Below are positions 7,851 to 16,679 of a stretch of DNA of 42,122 bases, in pieces. The translations under genes were made by a program, and so were the position numbers. The stretch spans positions 1 to 42,122 of the forward strand of contig URLG01000021.1 in NCBI GenBank assembly GCA_900548535.1, written 5' to 3'. The DNA comes from Candidatus Segatella intestinihominis. Its GTDB lineage: Bacteria; Bacteroidota; Bacteroidia; Bacteroidales; Bacteroidaceae. Position 1 is the first letter of the stretch; each line of letters begins with the position of its first letter. The notes beneath the pieces are model-generated. The model saw nothing but the letters and a program-made list of their open reading frames with translations, did no database searches and was not told the origin of the DNA.

Positions 7851-9548
7851 TTATTCTTCCATCAACTTGCGATATCTGCCCTTCTTGATCTCGGTATCGC
7901 CCAAGCGGCGAGCCTTGTTGATTTCATACTCAGAGTAGCTGCCCTCGAAGAAGAATACTTCGCCATTGCCCTCGAAGGCAAGGATGTGAGTACAGATACG
8001 GTCCAGGAACCAACGGTCGTGGCTGATGACGACGGCGCAACCTGCAAATGCCTCCAAACCTTCCTCCAAGGCACGGAGTGTATTCACGTCGATATCGTTG
8101 GTAGGCTCATCGAGCAGCAACACGTTGCCCTCCTGTTTCAGAGCCAGAGCCAACTGCAGGCGGTTGCGCTCACCACCAGAGAGAACGCTACAGAGCTTGC
8201 TTTGGTCAGTGCCCGAGAAGTTGAAGCGAGAGATGTAAGCACGGGCATTCACATCTCTGCCGCCCATGCGGATGGTCTCATTGCCCTGGGAGATAACCTC
8301 GTATACCGTCTTCTGAGGGTCGATGTCCTTGTGCTGCTGGTCTACATAGGCTAGCTTTACGGTTTCGCCCACCTCAAAGGTACCAGCGTCTGCTTGTTCC
8401 AAGCCCATGATGAGGCGGAAGAGGGTAGTCTTGCCCGCACCATTAGGACCGATAACACCCACGATGCCGTTAGGAGGCAACATGAAGTTGAGGTCGTTGA
8501 AGAGTACCTTTTCGCCGAAAGCCTTCTTCACGTGCTGTGCCTCTATCACCTTGTTGCCCAAGCGAGGACCATTCGGGATGAAGATCTCCAACTTGTCCTC
8601 ACGTTCCTTTTGCTCCTGATTGAGCATCTGCTCGTATGAGTTCAGTCGAGCCTTACCCTTGGCCTGTCGAGCCTTAGGAGCCATGCGCACCCATTCCAGC
8701 TCTCGCTCCAAGGTTTTGCGTCGCTTGGATGCTGATTTCTCCTCCTGCTCCATGCGCTTGGTCTTCTGGTCGAGCCAAGAAGAGTAGTTGCCCTTCCATG
8801 GGATGCCCTCGCCACGATCCAATTCGAGAATCCATTCGCTCACGTCGTCGAGGAAGTAGCGGTCGTGGGTAACGGCGATAACCGTTCCCTCATATTGCTG
8901 CAAGTGCTGCTCCAACCAGTCGATGCTCTCAGCGTCCAAGTGGTTGGTAGGCTCATCGAGCAAGAGCACATCTGGCTTCTGGAGGAGCAGACGGCAAAGA
9001 GCCACACGGCGACGCTCGCCACCTGATAGATTGGTTACAGGCCAATCGCCAGGAGGACAACGCAGCGCACCCATCGCACGCTCCAGCTTAGAGTCGATGT
9101 TCCAAGCGTCGGTAGCATCGATGATGTCTTGTACCTCAGCCTGTCGCTGCATCAGCTTGTCCATCTTGTCTGGGTCGCCATAATATTCCTCCAAACCAAA
9201 CTTCTGGTTGATTTCCTCGTATTCAGCCAGTGCGTCATATACTTTCTGCACACCCTCCATCACGTTTTCCTTCACAGTCTTGTTCTCATCGAGTGGAGGG
9301 TCTTGAGGCAAGTAGCCCACAGAGTAACCTGGGCTCCATACCACCTCGCCCTGGGTAGGCTGCTCTAGTCCTGCAATGATTTTCATCAGGGTAGACTTAC
9401 CTGCACCGTTCAGACCGATGATGCCGATTTTTGCTCCGTAGAAGAACGATAGGTAGATGTTCTTCAGAATCTGTTTCTGGTTTTGTGGGATAATCTTGGA
9501 TACTCCCACCATAGAGAAGATAATCTTCTTGTCGTCAACTGTTGCCAT
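7851..9548 (-). CDS. ettA: energy-dependent translational throttle protein EttA (ABC-F)
   Basis: A 565-residue protein with two ABC ATPase domains and no membrane segments. First domain: Walker A GLNGAGKST (45-53), signature LSGGE (174-178), Walker B LLLDEPTNHLD. Second domain: Walker A GPNGAGKTT (367-375), signature LSGGERNRL, Walker B LLLDEPTNDID. The Arm insert (about 95-140) and the charged linker (about 255-330) are as in EttA, which binds the ribosomal E site and gates the first elongation step according to ATP/ADP. Length and the opening (KIIFSMVGVSKI) match EttA better than antibiotic-resistance ABC-F proteins. Confidence 0.93.
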   Translation of the reverse strand: MATVDDKKIIFSMVGVSKIIPQNQKQILKNIYLSFFYGAKIGIIGLNGAGKSTLMKIIAGLEQPTQGEVVWSPGYSVGYLPQDPPLDENKTVKENVMEGVQKVYDALAEYEEINQKFGLEEYYGDPDKMDKLMQRQAEVQDIIDATDAWNIDSKLERAMGALRCPPGDWPVTNLSGGERRRVALCRLLLQKPDVLLLDEPTNHLDAESIDWLEQHLQQYEGTVIAVTHDRYFLDDVSEWILELDRGEGIPWKGNYSSWLDQKTKRMEQEEKSASKRRKTLERELEWVRMAPKARQAKGKARLNSYEQMLNQEQKEREDKLEIFIPNGPRLGNKVIEAQHVKKAFGEKVLFNDLNFMLPPNGIVGVIGPNGAGKTTLFRLIMGLEQADAGTFEVGETVKLAYVDQQHKDIDPQKTVYEVISQGNETIRMGGRDVNARAYISRFNFSGTDQSKLCSVLSGGERNRLQLALALKQEGNVLLLDEPTNDIDVNTLRALEEGLEAFAGCAVVISHDRWFLDRICTHILAFEGNGEVFFFEGSYSEYEINKARRLGDTEIKKGRYRKLMEE

Positions 9549-9587
9549 ATATATAAATAAATGTGTATTTGTGAATTTATAGAATTT

Positions 9588-9692
9588 CTATTTGTCTCCA
9601 TATTCATCGAAACTTTTGGTCTTGGGGTCGCCAAGAATGTCGATGACTTCCTGTTTGGTCATACCACGTGTCTTGAAACTAGTTAGCCCATT
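9588..9692 (-). pseudogene. remnant of a BamE/SmpA-like small lipoprotein domain
   Basis: Directly after the TAG stop of the thioredoxin/TonB-C gene, the same reading frame continues for 34 codons to a TAG at 9588-9590. It contains an ATG at 9660-9662 that would give a 24-residue peptide beginning MTKQEVIDILGDP. This stretch resembles the GMTkeEVi.lLGdP motif of BamE/SmpA-type domains. No signal peptide or full domain is present. It may be a left-over of a deleted gene or a tail that was lost from the upstream protein. Confidence 0.35.
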
Positions 9693-10613
9693 CTAATGTA
9701 GTCTGAATACAATGGGAACGGTATAGTGTACGCGTGTAGCCTCGCCCCTTATTTTGCCGGGTGTCCATTTCCCCAATGTGCTCACAACACGGATGCCTTC
9801 CTGTTCGAAGAGAGTGCGAATTTGTGAGCGGACTTGGGTTTGTTCAGCTCCTGACAGCTTGTTGAAATCTTTGCCGTTAGGGTTGTCTAACACCTGGTAA
9901 CTTTGTATTCCGACATCAGAGACGTTTCCATCTTTCTCGACGATAAATTCCACTTTTACTTTGGCTGCGGCTTTATACTTTTGGCACAACTTTGGAAACT
10001 TGGTATTGACGGATAGTTGCTTCATCAAGACCGCCTTTCCACCAGGGTAGTGGGGCATCTCTATAAAGGTTGTTAGCTTACCTAAATTGTTGAGCGAGTC
10101 CAGTTTCTGCATCATTTCCTCGGCCTTGACGGTAGAGAAGTATACTTTTCCCTCAGGGTCGATGAGATAGGAGGTTGGAATCCATGAGATGTGGTAATCC
10201 TTGGAAATCTGAGTTTCCTTCCATTTCTTTCCCTCGCAGTATTGCATCCACTGGTCGTAGTGGTTGCTGCTGAGATATTTGTTCATCTTTTCCTTGTCGG
10301 AATCGAATGAAATCCCGACGAGCTGTATCTTCGTGAGATATTTTTTTGATATTTCTTTTACCTTTGGCATGTCCTTGCGACAGTCTGGACACCATGAAGC
10401 CCAGAAGTCGAGTACGGTCCATACGCCTGGTACAACCTTGCCGTCTGCATCGGTCTTGGTCTTCCAATCGGACAGACGGAATATTTTCTTGCCTGTCTTG
10501 TCATTGGTGATTTGGAAGTCAGGTGCTTCAGTGCCAACTGGTAGCAACTCTGTGGTTGTTTGTGCTCTGCCGACAACAGCTGTTGCCAAGAGCAAAAATA
10601 ATGTTATCTTCAT
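9693..10613 (-). CDS. thioredoxin-like (TlpA-type) domain fused to a TonB C-terminal domain
   Basis: The 306-residue protein begins with a signal peptide (MKITLFLLLATAVVGRAQ). Residues about 25-180 are a TlpA/ResA-type thioredoxin fold with the redox pair CPDC (75-78) after FWASW and a cis-proline region WIPTSYLID. Residues about 195-306 look like a TonB C-terminal domain (PGGKAVLMKQL, KVKVEFIVEKDGNVSDV, YTVPIVFRLH). It should sit in the periplasm. Bacteroidetes often attach TonB-C to envelope proteins that do not energise transport, so a thiol-disulfide role with a structural TonB-C part is the simplest reading. Its promoter diverges from the mgtC-like gene. Confidence 0.8.
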   Translation of the reverse strand: MKITLFLLLATAVVGRAQTTTELLPVGTEAPDFQITNDKTGKKIFRLSDWKTKTDADGKVVPGVWTVLDFWASWCPDCRKDMPKVKEISKKYLTKIQLVGISFDSDKEKMNKYLSSNHYDQWMQYCEGKKWKETQISKDYHISWIPTSYLIDPEGKVYFSTVKAEEMMQKLDSLNNLGKLTTFIEMPHYPGGKAVLMKQLSVNTKFPKLCQKYKAAAKVKVEFIVEKDGNVSDVGIQSYQVLDNPNGKDFNKLSGAEQTQVRSQIRTLFEQEGIRVVSTLGKWTPGKIRGEATRVHYTVPIVFRLH

Positions 10614-10670
10614 ATCTTTTGTCGTTTAAAAAAGGTGAATCATGTATATTGATGCGAATATCATTCGTGG

Positions 10671-10678
10671 CAAAGATA
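10671..10678 (-). promoter_or_regulatory. -7 box for the thioredoxin/TonB-C gene
   Basis: On the minus strand this reads TATCTTTG, with a TTTG box at 10699-10702, 20 bases upstream. It lies 58 bases before the start codon. Confidence 0.75.
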
Positions 10679-10763
10679 CGCTTTTTTTCTTGAATTACCA
10701 AAGAAAAATGATGTTTTTGTAATAAAAATGATAGTTTTATTTTGTATTGTCTTCGAATTATAT

Positions 10764-10771
10764 TATCTTTG
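10764..10771 (+). promoter_or_regulatory. -7 box for the mgtC-like gene
   Basis: TATCTTTG with TTTG at 10741-10744, 19 bases upstream, is a full Bacteroidetes promoter. It is back to back with the minus-strand promoter at 10671-10702. Confidence 0.8.
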
Positions 10772-10799
10772 CAAGCAAACTTTAAAAGAAAGGAATAAT

Positions 10800-11453
10800 A
10801 TGGATGCAACCTATGTAGACCTTACCATTCGTCTGTCTCTCGCCCTGGCTTTGGGAGGAGCGATAGGTATCGAAAGAGAATATCGTGCTAAGGAGGCGGG
10901 GTTCCGCACTCACTTCCTGGTAGCCCTGGGTAGTGCACTTTTCTGTGTTGTTTCCCAGTATGGATTTGGCTTTGATCTGAAGGATTCCTCGCGCGTGGCT
11001 GCCCAGGTGGTATCGGGCATCGGATTCCTGGGTGCTGGTACCATCATCTTTCAGAAAAATGTGGTCCGAGGCTTGACTACGGCTGCTGGCTTGTGGGTAA
11101 CGGCAGCGATAGGTCTGGCATGCGGTACGGGCATGTACATGGCGGCGATACTTACCACAGCGATGGTGTTGCTGGGCTTGGAGGTGCTCAATGCCTTTAT
11201 TCCTCAGCTTGGCACCACGACCATCGAACTTTCTTTCTCCGCTCCCTCTCGTGACAGCGTCAAGGAATTGGTAAAGCGCATCAAGCAGGATGGCATGGAG
11301 GTGCATTCATACGAGCTGAAGGATCGCCGCACCTCGAAAGGCGAATTTCTTGAAGCCAATATCGAGGTGAAGGCGAAGCGAGGCAATCATACGCTCAAAC
11401 TGCTGGACTATATGAATGAGTTTTCGGATGTCACGATCTCAACGATAGAGTGA
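10800..11453 (+). CDS. MgtC/SapB-family membrane protein
   Basis: The start is taken at ATG 10800 because it follows a purine-rich ribosome site (AAAGAAAGG) and a promoter at 10741-10771; a longer frame would overlap the promoter. The 217-residue protein has the MgtC core: an N-terminal hydrophobic region with the signature IGIEREYRAKEAGFRTH, four to five membrane segments up to about residue 140, then a soluble C-terminal ACT-like part. Members are linked to magnesium limitation, acid stress and membrane-potential control. The flippase gene starts 22 bases downstream, suggesting an operon acting on the envelope. Confidence 0.9.
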   Translation: MDATYVDLTIRLSLALALGGAIGIEREYRAKEAGFRTHFLVALGSALFCVVSQYGFGFDLKDSSRVAAQVVSGIGFLGAGTIIFQKNVVRGLTTAAGLWVTAAIGLACGTGMYMAAILTTAMVLLGLEVLNAFIPQLGTTTIELSFSAPSRDSVKELVKRIKQDGMEVHSYELKDRRTSKGEFLEANIEVKAKRGNHTLKLLDYMNEFSDVTISTIE

Positions 11454-11475
11454 TCTTTCTAAAAGCAGAGTGCGT

Positions 11476-12528
11476 ATGAAAAAATGGCATTTATGGTTGG
11501 CGGCATCCATAGGATTGGTGGTTATCGCCGGAATGATGATTCGGGAGTTTGACGTGGCGGCATTGCATCAGCTCTCGCTCTCACCCTTGTTCTTCCTGGG
11601 TGTGGGGATAGCCGTGCTCCTCTTTGCCGTGCAAAACCTGATGCTTACGCTTCGCTTTCATCATCTGGTGAGGCATAAGCTAACCCTGGGACAGAGTTTC
11701 CGCATCAATGTACTTTGCGAGTTTACCTCAGCCGTTACGCCTTCAGCCGTGGGTGGCAGCGGTTTGGCTTTCATTTATCTCAATAGGGAGGGCGTGTCGA
11801 TGGGCAGAAGCATTTTTACCATGTTTGCGGCTTTGCTTGCCGATGAGGCTTTCCTCGCCATCAGCAGTTTCCTGCTTTATCTTTTTGTTCCCTCTCATCT
11901 GCTCTTTAGTATGGTGGAGGATGGGATGGCTGCATCGGCTGCCGATTCTGCCAATGAACTGATCAAGGGCGGCATTCAGGTTATCTTCCTGGGCAGTACG
12001 GCGATAGTGGCGATATGGACATTGATACTCTATGTCTTGCTGTTGCATAAGCCCGAGTGCTTTGGCTGGGTGCTGAAGTGTTGTTGCAAGATCCCTTTCC
12101 TGCGTCGTTTCCTGCCCAAGGCAGAGAAATTTTCCGAGGAGATGACCATGGCTTCGAAGGAGGCTAAGCAGGAGGGTAAGTGCTTCTGGGGGCAACTCAT
12201 GGGCTATACCTCCTTGGCTTGGCTCTCTAGGTTTGCCATCGTGGTGGCTATCCTCCTGGCATTTCATGCGGATGGCAACTTGCTGGTGGCATGGTGCCGC
12301 CAGTGGGTGATGTGGATGATTTCCATCCTGAGTCCTACGCCGGGCGGCAGTGGAGTGGCAGAGCTGATGTTTCGCCTGTATTATTCCGACTTCTTGCCCG
12401 ATGCCTCCCTCGCCATCCTTGCCGCCATGCTGTGGCGACTCATCTTCTATTATCCATTCTTGGTGATGGGCATGCTGGTGCTGCCTAAATGGATGGGACG
12501 CTCGAAGGAAGTAATTGATGGTAAATGA
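11476..12528 (+). CDS. LPG_synthase_TM / flippase-like integral membrane protein
   Basis: The ATG at 11476 is preferred; a GTG two codons earlier (11470) is possible. The 350-residue protein is almost all hydrophobic segments (about eight) and carries motifs of the lysylphosphatidylglycerol-synthase transmembrane family, such as EFTSAVTPSAVGGSGLAFIY (about 78-97) and SPTPGGSGVAELM near the C-terminus. Members flip or handle lipids or glycan-lipids in the inner membrane; no aminoacyl-transferase domain is present here, so it is not a full MprF. It forms a two-gene unit with the MgtC-like gene. Confidence 0.85.
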   Translation: MKKWHLWLAASIGLVVIAGMMIREFDVAALHQLSLSPLFFLGVGIAVLLFAVQNLMLTLRFHHLVRHKLTLGQSFRINVLCEFTSAVTPSAVGGSGLAFIYLNREGVSMGRSIFTMFAALLADEAFLAISSFLLYLFVPSHLLFSMVEDGMAASAADSANELIKGGIQVIFLGSTAIVAIWTLILYVLLLHKPECFGWVLKCCCKIPFLRRFLPKAEKFSEEMTMASKEAKQEGKCFWGQLMGYTSLAWLSRFAIVVAILLAFHADGNLLVAWCRQWVMWMISILSPTPGGSGVAELMFRLYYSDFLPDASLAILAAMLWRLIFYYPFLVMGMLVLPKWMGRSKEVIDGK

Positions 12529-12784
12529 AATGATAAAAAAAGAAATAATAGAATAGGAGATAACTAATATGAGGAATATGAAGAATTATCTTTTTGTAAA
12601 GTGAGTCATCTTGGAATCCTAACATCTTGTCTGTTTGTTTTTTAGCCTCTTGAAAGTCTTTGCTATCATAGTCAATGTAGGAATTCTGAAGTACTTTCTT
12701 TGTAATTTCTTCTTCTGTTAATCCTCCATACTGTTCCTGCGTATATTTGCGAAGAGCAAGTGTATCACCTTGCAACTCCATCAT
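12485..12784 (-). CDS. small protein of unknown function, possibly shortened at its start
   Basis: This 99-residue frame has a soluble, protein-like first part (LTEEEITKKVLQ, SKDFQEAKKQTDKMLGF) and an unlikely aromatic tail that overlaps the last 44 bases of the flippase gene on the other strand. Just upstream in the same frame is ATG TAT GAA GCT AAT CCT GAA, then TAA, then lysines and the present start. A single GAA-to-TAA change could therefore have cut the N-terminus. No function is recognised, and the true C-terminus is uncertain. Confidence 0.4.
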   Translation of the reverse strand: MMELQGDTLALRKYTQEQYGGLTEEEITKKVLQNSYIDYDSKDFQEAKKQTDKMLGFQDDSLYKKIILHIPHISYLLFYYFFFYHFIYHQLLPSSVPSI

Positions 12785-12841
12785 CTTTTTTTATTCAGGA
12801 TTAGCTTCATACATTTTTTATTGTCTATATCGGGTAAAATT

Positions 12842-12880
12842 AAAGAGAGTATGCTATAGGTCTTATGGCATACTCTCTTT
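12842..12880. terminator. hairpin, 13-base perfect stem
   Basis: Arms at 12842-12854 (TAAGAGAG-type, purine rich) and 12868-12880 pair perfectly around a 13-base loop. It lies in the convergent gap after the flippase gene and can act on either strand. Confidence 0.65.
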
Positions 12881-12889
12881 ATTATATAC

Positions 12890-12933
12890 TTCTCTCGCAG
12901 AAATACAAGTTTTCAGTATTATCTGCGAGAGAA
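12890..12933. terminator. second hairpin, end of the ETF/acyl-CoA dehydrogenase operon
   Basis: Arms TTCTCTCGCAGA (12890-12901) and its complement (12922-12933) pair over 12 bases and are followed by TTTTT on the plus strand. It lies 14 bases beyond the acyl-CoA dehydrogenase stop, so it probably serves both directions. Confidence 0.7.
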
Positions 12934-12946
12934 TTTTTATAGTCCT

Positions 12947-14650
12947 TTATGCCTTGAAGCTCTCCAAGTCCTCAGCCTTGAAGTTATGGATATATGCGGA
13001 ATGACCGAGAACTTCCTCCTCTGCCATGCGAACATATACGTTGGCACTCTTCTGGAACATCTCTGGTGCCTTGGTAGCATCGTCGAGGATGAGAAGAGAC
13101 ATTACGATGTCGCCAGTCATGTTGTAGAGACGGCGAGCCAAGAAGTCGTGAACAGCCTGGTCGTTAGCCTCCTTCACCTTGTTGATGGCAGCCTCATAAA
13201 GCTCAACGAGCTTGCCTACACGCTCCTTCAATGCCTTCAAGTCGTCGCTAACCTCGCTCTCCAACATCTCCTTGATGATGCCAAGGTATGTACCATTGGT
13301 GATGTAACGGATGGCAGCTACTACCTGCAACTGGGTGGTACCCTCATAGATAGAGAAGATTCGAGCATCGCGGAACAAACGCTGGCTCTTGTACTCCATG
13401 ATGAAACCTGAACCACCGTGGATGCTGATGGCATCGTAAGCATTCTGGTTGGCATACTCAGAGTTCATACCCTTAGCCAATGGAGTGAACGCATCGGCAA
13501 GACGAGTGTACTTCTTCATCTCCTGACGCTCCTCTGGAGTCAACTTGGTATCGCGGGCAATGTCTTCCAATGCCTTGTAGATATCTACGTAGCGAGCGCA
13601 GCAGTAGAGGAGTGAACGACCAGCATCCAACTTAGCCTTCATTCTAGAAAGCATATCGTAAACAGCAGGGAAGTTGATGATCTTCTCACCAAACTGTGCA
13701 CGCTCCTTAGCGTATGCCAAGCCCTCGTTGTAAGCTTCCTGCTCCACACCGACACTCTGAGCGGCGATACCCAGACGGGCACCGTTCATCAATGCCATCA
13801 CGTACTTGATCAAACCGAGACGAGTGCTACCGCAAAGCTCTGCCTTGGCATTCTTGTAAACCAACTCGCAAGTAGGAGAACCATGGATACCGAGCTTGTT
13901 CTCGATGTGACGAACAGTTACGCCGCCATCACGCTTGTCGTAGATGAACATAGAGAGACCACGACCGTCCTTGGTGCCTTCCTCAGAACGAGCCAAAACC
14001 AAGTGGATGTCTGAGTCACCATTGGTGATGAATCGTTTCACACCATTCAAACGCCATGTGCCATCGGCATCTTGTGTAGCCTTGAGCATCACACGCTGCA
14101 AGTCAGAACCTGCATCAGGCTCTGTCAAGTCCATACTCATGGTCTCGCCAGCGCAAATGCGAGGGATGTACTTCTGGCGCTGCTCCTCTGATCCAAACTC
14201 ATAAAGAGTGTCGATACAGCTCTGGAGTGACCAGATGTTCTGGAAACCAGCATCGGCAGCAGAGATAATCTCTGAAGCCATAGAGAACACTGCGTTAGGC
14301 AAGTTCAAGCCACCATAACGGCGAGGCATTGACAAGCCCCAGAGACCAGCCTTGCGGGTAGCCTCCAAGTTCTCGAAAGTCTTGCTAGCATAAATCATGC
14401 GGCCATTCTCCAAGTGAGGACCTTCCTGGTCTACGCTCTCAGAGTTAGGCTCGATGATGTTACCAGCTACATCGCCAGTAATATCAAGCAATCGCTTGTA
14501 GTTCTCGATAGCATCCTCGTAGTTAACAGGAGCATCTTCAAACTGGTCTTTTTCTACATAATTTCTTTCCTTCAAGTCCACTACGCGCTTCATGAGCGGA
14601 TGGTTCAAGTGGAACTCTATCTCAGGATGGTCTGTATAATAATTAGCCAT
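12947..14650 (-). CDS. acyl-CoA dehydrogenase family protein
   Basis: The 567-residue flavoprotein has the three acyl-CoA dehydrogenase parts: helical N-terminus (about 40-165), beta domain with MDLTEPDAGSDL (about 173-184), and helical C-domain. The catalytic base is Glu436 in IYEGTTQLQ, the position used by short- and medium-chain enzymes. Residues 450-567 are a C-terminal extension found in the large AidB/ACAD subgroup. It is last in an operon with both electron-transfer-flavoprotein subunits, so it should pass electrons from an acyl-CoA to ETF. The acyl substrate is unknown; no thiolase, crotonase or ligase gene is nearby. Confidence 0.9.
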   Translation of the reverse strand: MANYYTDHPEIEFHLNHPLMKRVVDLKERNYVEKDQFEDAPVNYEDAIENYKRLLDITGDVAGNIIEPNSESVDQEGPHLENGRMIYASKTFENLEATRKAGLWGLSMPRRYGGLNLPNAVFSMASEIISAADAGFQNIWSLQSCIDTLYEFGSEEQRQKYIPRICAGETMSMDLTEPDAGSDLQRVMLKATQDADGTWRLNGVKRFITNGDSDIHLVLARSEEGTKDGRGLSMFIYDKRDGGVTVRHIENKLGIHGSPTCELVYKNAKAELCGSTRLGLIKYVMALMNGARLGIAAQSVGVEQEAYNEGLAYAKERAQFGEKIINFPAVYDMLSRMKAKLDAGRSLLYCCARYVDIYKALEDIARDTKLTPEERQEMKKYTRLADAFTPLAKGMNSEYANQNAYDAISIHGGSGFIMEYKSQRLFRDARIFSIYEGTTQLQVVAAIRYITNGTYLGIIKEMLESEVSDDLKALKERVGKLVELYEAAINKVKEANDQAVHDFLARRLYNMTGDIVMSLLILDDATKAPEMFQKSANVYVRMAEEEVLGHSAYIHNFKAEDLESFKA

Positions 14651-14695
14651 TTTGCTTTTCTTTATATATAAATAATGTGTATGATACCACGAAGC

Positions 14696-15718
14696 TTACT
14701 TAGAGTTCTGCTTGTAGTACTTGATGAGCTTAGGTACAACTTCCTCTACGGTACCATTGATCACGTAGTCGGCAATCTTGTTGATTGGAGCGTCTGGGTC
14801 GCTGTTGATGGAGATGATGATACCTGAATCCTGCATACCGGCGATGTGCTGGATCTGACCAGATATACCGCAAGCGATATATACCTTAGGATGAACGGTA
14901 ACACCTGTCTGACCAATCTGGCGGTCGTGATCTACCCAACCTGCGTCAACGGCAGCACGAGAAGCGCCTACCTCGCCATGGAGCAAGTGAGCCAATTCGA
15001 AGAGCTGGTCGAAACCTTCCTTGCTACCCACACCGTAACCACCGGCTACAACGATAGGAGAGCCCTTCAAGTTGTGCTTGGCAGCCTCTACGTGGTGGTC
15101 GAGCACCTTCACTACGAAATCCTCGGCAGGAACATACTTGCTAACCTCTGGATAAACTACTTCCTTCTTGCACTCACCCTCGTAGATGTGCTTCTGCATC
15201 ACACCAGAGCGAACGGTAGCCATCTGTGGACGGTGCTCTGGATTGACGATGGTAGCCACGATGTTACCACCGAAGGCAGGACGAATCTGATAGAGCAAAC
15301 CATCATAGTGCTTGCCGCTCTTCTTGTCGTCGTAATCACCAATCTCAAGCTCTGTACAGTCGGCAGTCAAACCACTGGTCAATGAAGAAGAAACACGAGG
15401 ACCGAGGTCACGACCGATCACTGTAGCACCCATCAGGGCAATCTGTGGATTCTCCTCCTTGAAGAGGTTGACGAGAATGTCAGTATGAGGAGCTGAAGTG
15501 TATGGGAACAAACCCTCAGCATCGAAAACAAATAACTTATCTACACCATAAGGGAGAATCTGGTCTTCCACCTTACCCTTGATGCCAGTACCGGCAACGA
15601 TGGCATGAAGCTCCACGCCCTGCTGGTTGGCGAGCTTACGACCCTTGGTGAGCAATTCTTGAGATACCTCGGCAACGGTTGTGCCTTCTACCTCGCAATA
15701 TACAAATACGTTGTTCAT
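14696..15718 (-). CDS. etfA: electron transfer flavoprotein subunit alpha
   Basis: The start is taken at ATG (15716-15718), which has a GAAAGAA ribosome site; a GTG four codons earlier is possible. The 340-residue protein has the ETF alpha N-terminal fold and the C-terminal FAD-binding region with GGYGVGSKEGF, SRAAVDAGW, QIGQTG, YIACGISGQIQH and SINSDPDAPI. With EtfB it moves electrons between the acyl-CoA dehydrogenase and a further carrier. The gene is 27 bases after etfB and 45 bases before the dehydrogenase. Whether the complex bifurcates electrons cannot be settled from sequence alone. Confidence 0.95.
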   Translation of the reverse strand: MNNVFVYCEVEGTTVAEVSQELLTKGRKLANQQGVELHAIVAGTGIKGKVEDQILPYGVDKLFVFDAEGLFPYTSAPHTDILVNLFKEENPQIALMGATVIGRDLGPRVSSSLTSGLTADCTELEIGDYDDKKSGKHYDGLLYQIRPAFGGNIVATIVNPEHRPQMATVRSGVMQKHIYEGECKKEVVYPEVSKYVPAEDFVVKVLDHHVEAAKHNLKGSPIVVAGGYGVGSKEGFDQLFELAHLLHGEVGASRAAVDAGWVDHDRQIGQTGVTVHPKVYIACGISGQIQHIAGMQDSGIIISINSDPDAPINKIADYVINGTVEEVVPKLIKYYKQNSK

Positions 15719-15745
15719 AATTTCTTTCACAATTTCAGATTGGGA

Positions 15746-16615
15746 TTATCCGATAATACTTTCGTCCAACAATTCCTTTACCAAGCTGTCGATGTCCTCA
15801 TCGCTGCCTGTAAGGGTCTTGCTCTCCTTTGCCTGGAACACGATGTTCTTCACAGCCTTCACCTTGGTAGGTGAGCCGCTCAGACCGCACTGTGCAGGGT
15901 CGCCATCTACATCGGCCACGCTCCACTGGTTGAGAGTCAGGTAAGGGCGCTCCTCATAGAGGTGAGCCCAAGGCTCGTCACCCTTGCGCTCCATAGGGCA
16001 AGTAGCGTATTTGTACTTCATCACGAGTTTCACATTGCAAGGACGGCATGGGGCTGCGCTTCCGTTAACAGTGATAACCACTGGCAATGGAGCCTCTACT
16101 GTCTCCACACCACCATCAATGTGGCGGCGGATAGTAGCCTTGCCATTCTCTACCTTGAGGATTTCCTCGGCATATGTAACCTGGTTCAATCCCAACTTCT
16201 GTGCTACCTGTGGACCCACCTGTGCGGTATCACCATCGATAGCCTGGCGACCACCAATCACGATATCTACGTCACCAATCTTCTTGATACCCGTAGCGAG
16301 GGCGTAAGATGTAGCGAGTGTATCAGCGCCAGCGAAGAGACGGTCGGTAAGCAACCAACCTGTATCGGCACCACGATAAAGACCCTGGCGGATAACCTCA
16401 CCAGCACGTGGAGGACCCATTGTCAAAATACCAACTGTAGAACCTGGATTCTGCTCCTTCAAACGAAGAGCCTGCTCCAATGCGTTCAAATCTTCAGGAT
16501 TGAAGATAGCAGGAAGGGCTGCACGATTGACGGTGCCTTCGGCGGTCATCGCATCCTTACCCACATTTCTTGTGTCAGGTACTTGCTTGGCAAGTACTAC
16601 GATTTTTAAACTCAT
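15746..16615 (-). CDS. etfB: electron transfer flavoprotein subunit beta
   Basis: The 289-residue subunit starts MSLKIVVLAKQVPDT, a usual EtfB opening, and contains FNPEDLNALEQALRLKE and VIGGRQAIDGDTAQVGPQ (nucleotide-binding loop), plus the C-terminal segment that clasps EtfA. It is first in the etfB-etfA-dehydrogenase operon and has a clear promoter 64 to 95 bases upstream. A few residues are longer than classic EtfB, as in anaerobe versions. Confidence 0.95.
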   Translation of the reverse strand: MSLKIVVLAKQVPDTRNVGKDAMTAEGTVNRAALPAIFNPEDLNALEQALRLKEQNPGSTVGILTMGPPRAGEVIRQGLYRGADTGWLLTDRLFAGADTLATSYALATGIKKIGDVDIVIGGRQAIDGDTAQVGPQVAQKLGLNQVTYAEEILKVENGKATIRRHIDGGVETVEAPLPVVITVNGSAAPCRPCNVKLVMKYKYATCPMERKGDEPWAHLYEERPYLTLNQWSVADVDGDPAQCGLSGSPTKVKAVKNIVFQAKESKTLTGSDEDIDSLVKELLDESIIG

Positions 16616-16679
16616 ATTTATTAATGGTTATTGTTATAATATTCTTAAGCTGTTAGTGTTTCGTAAAGGAACACGACCG

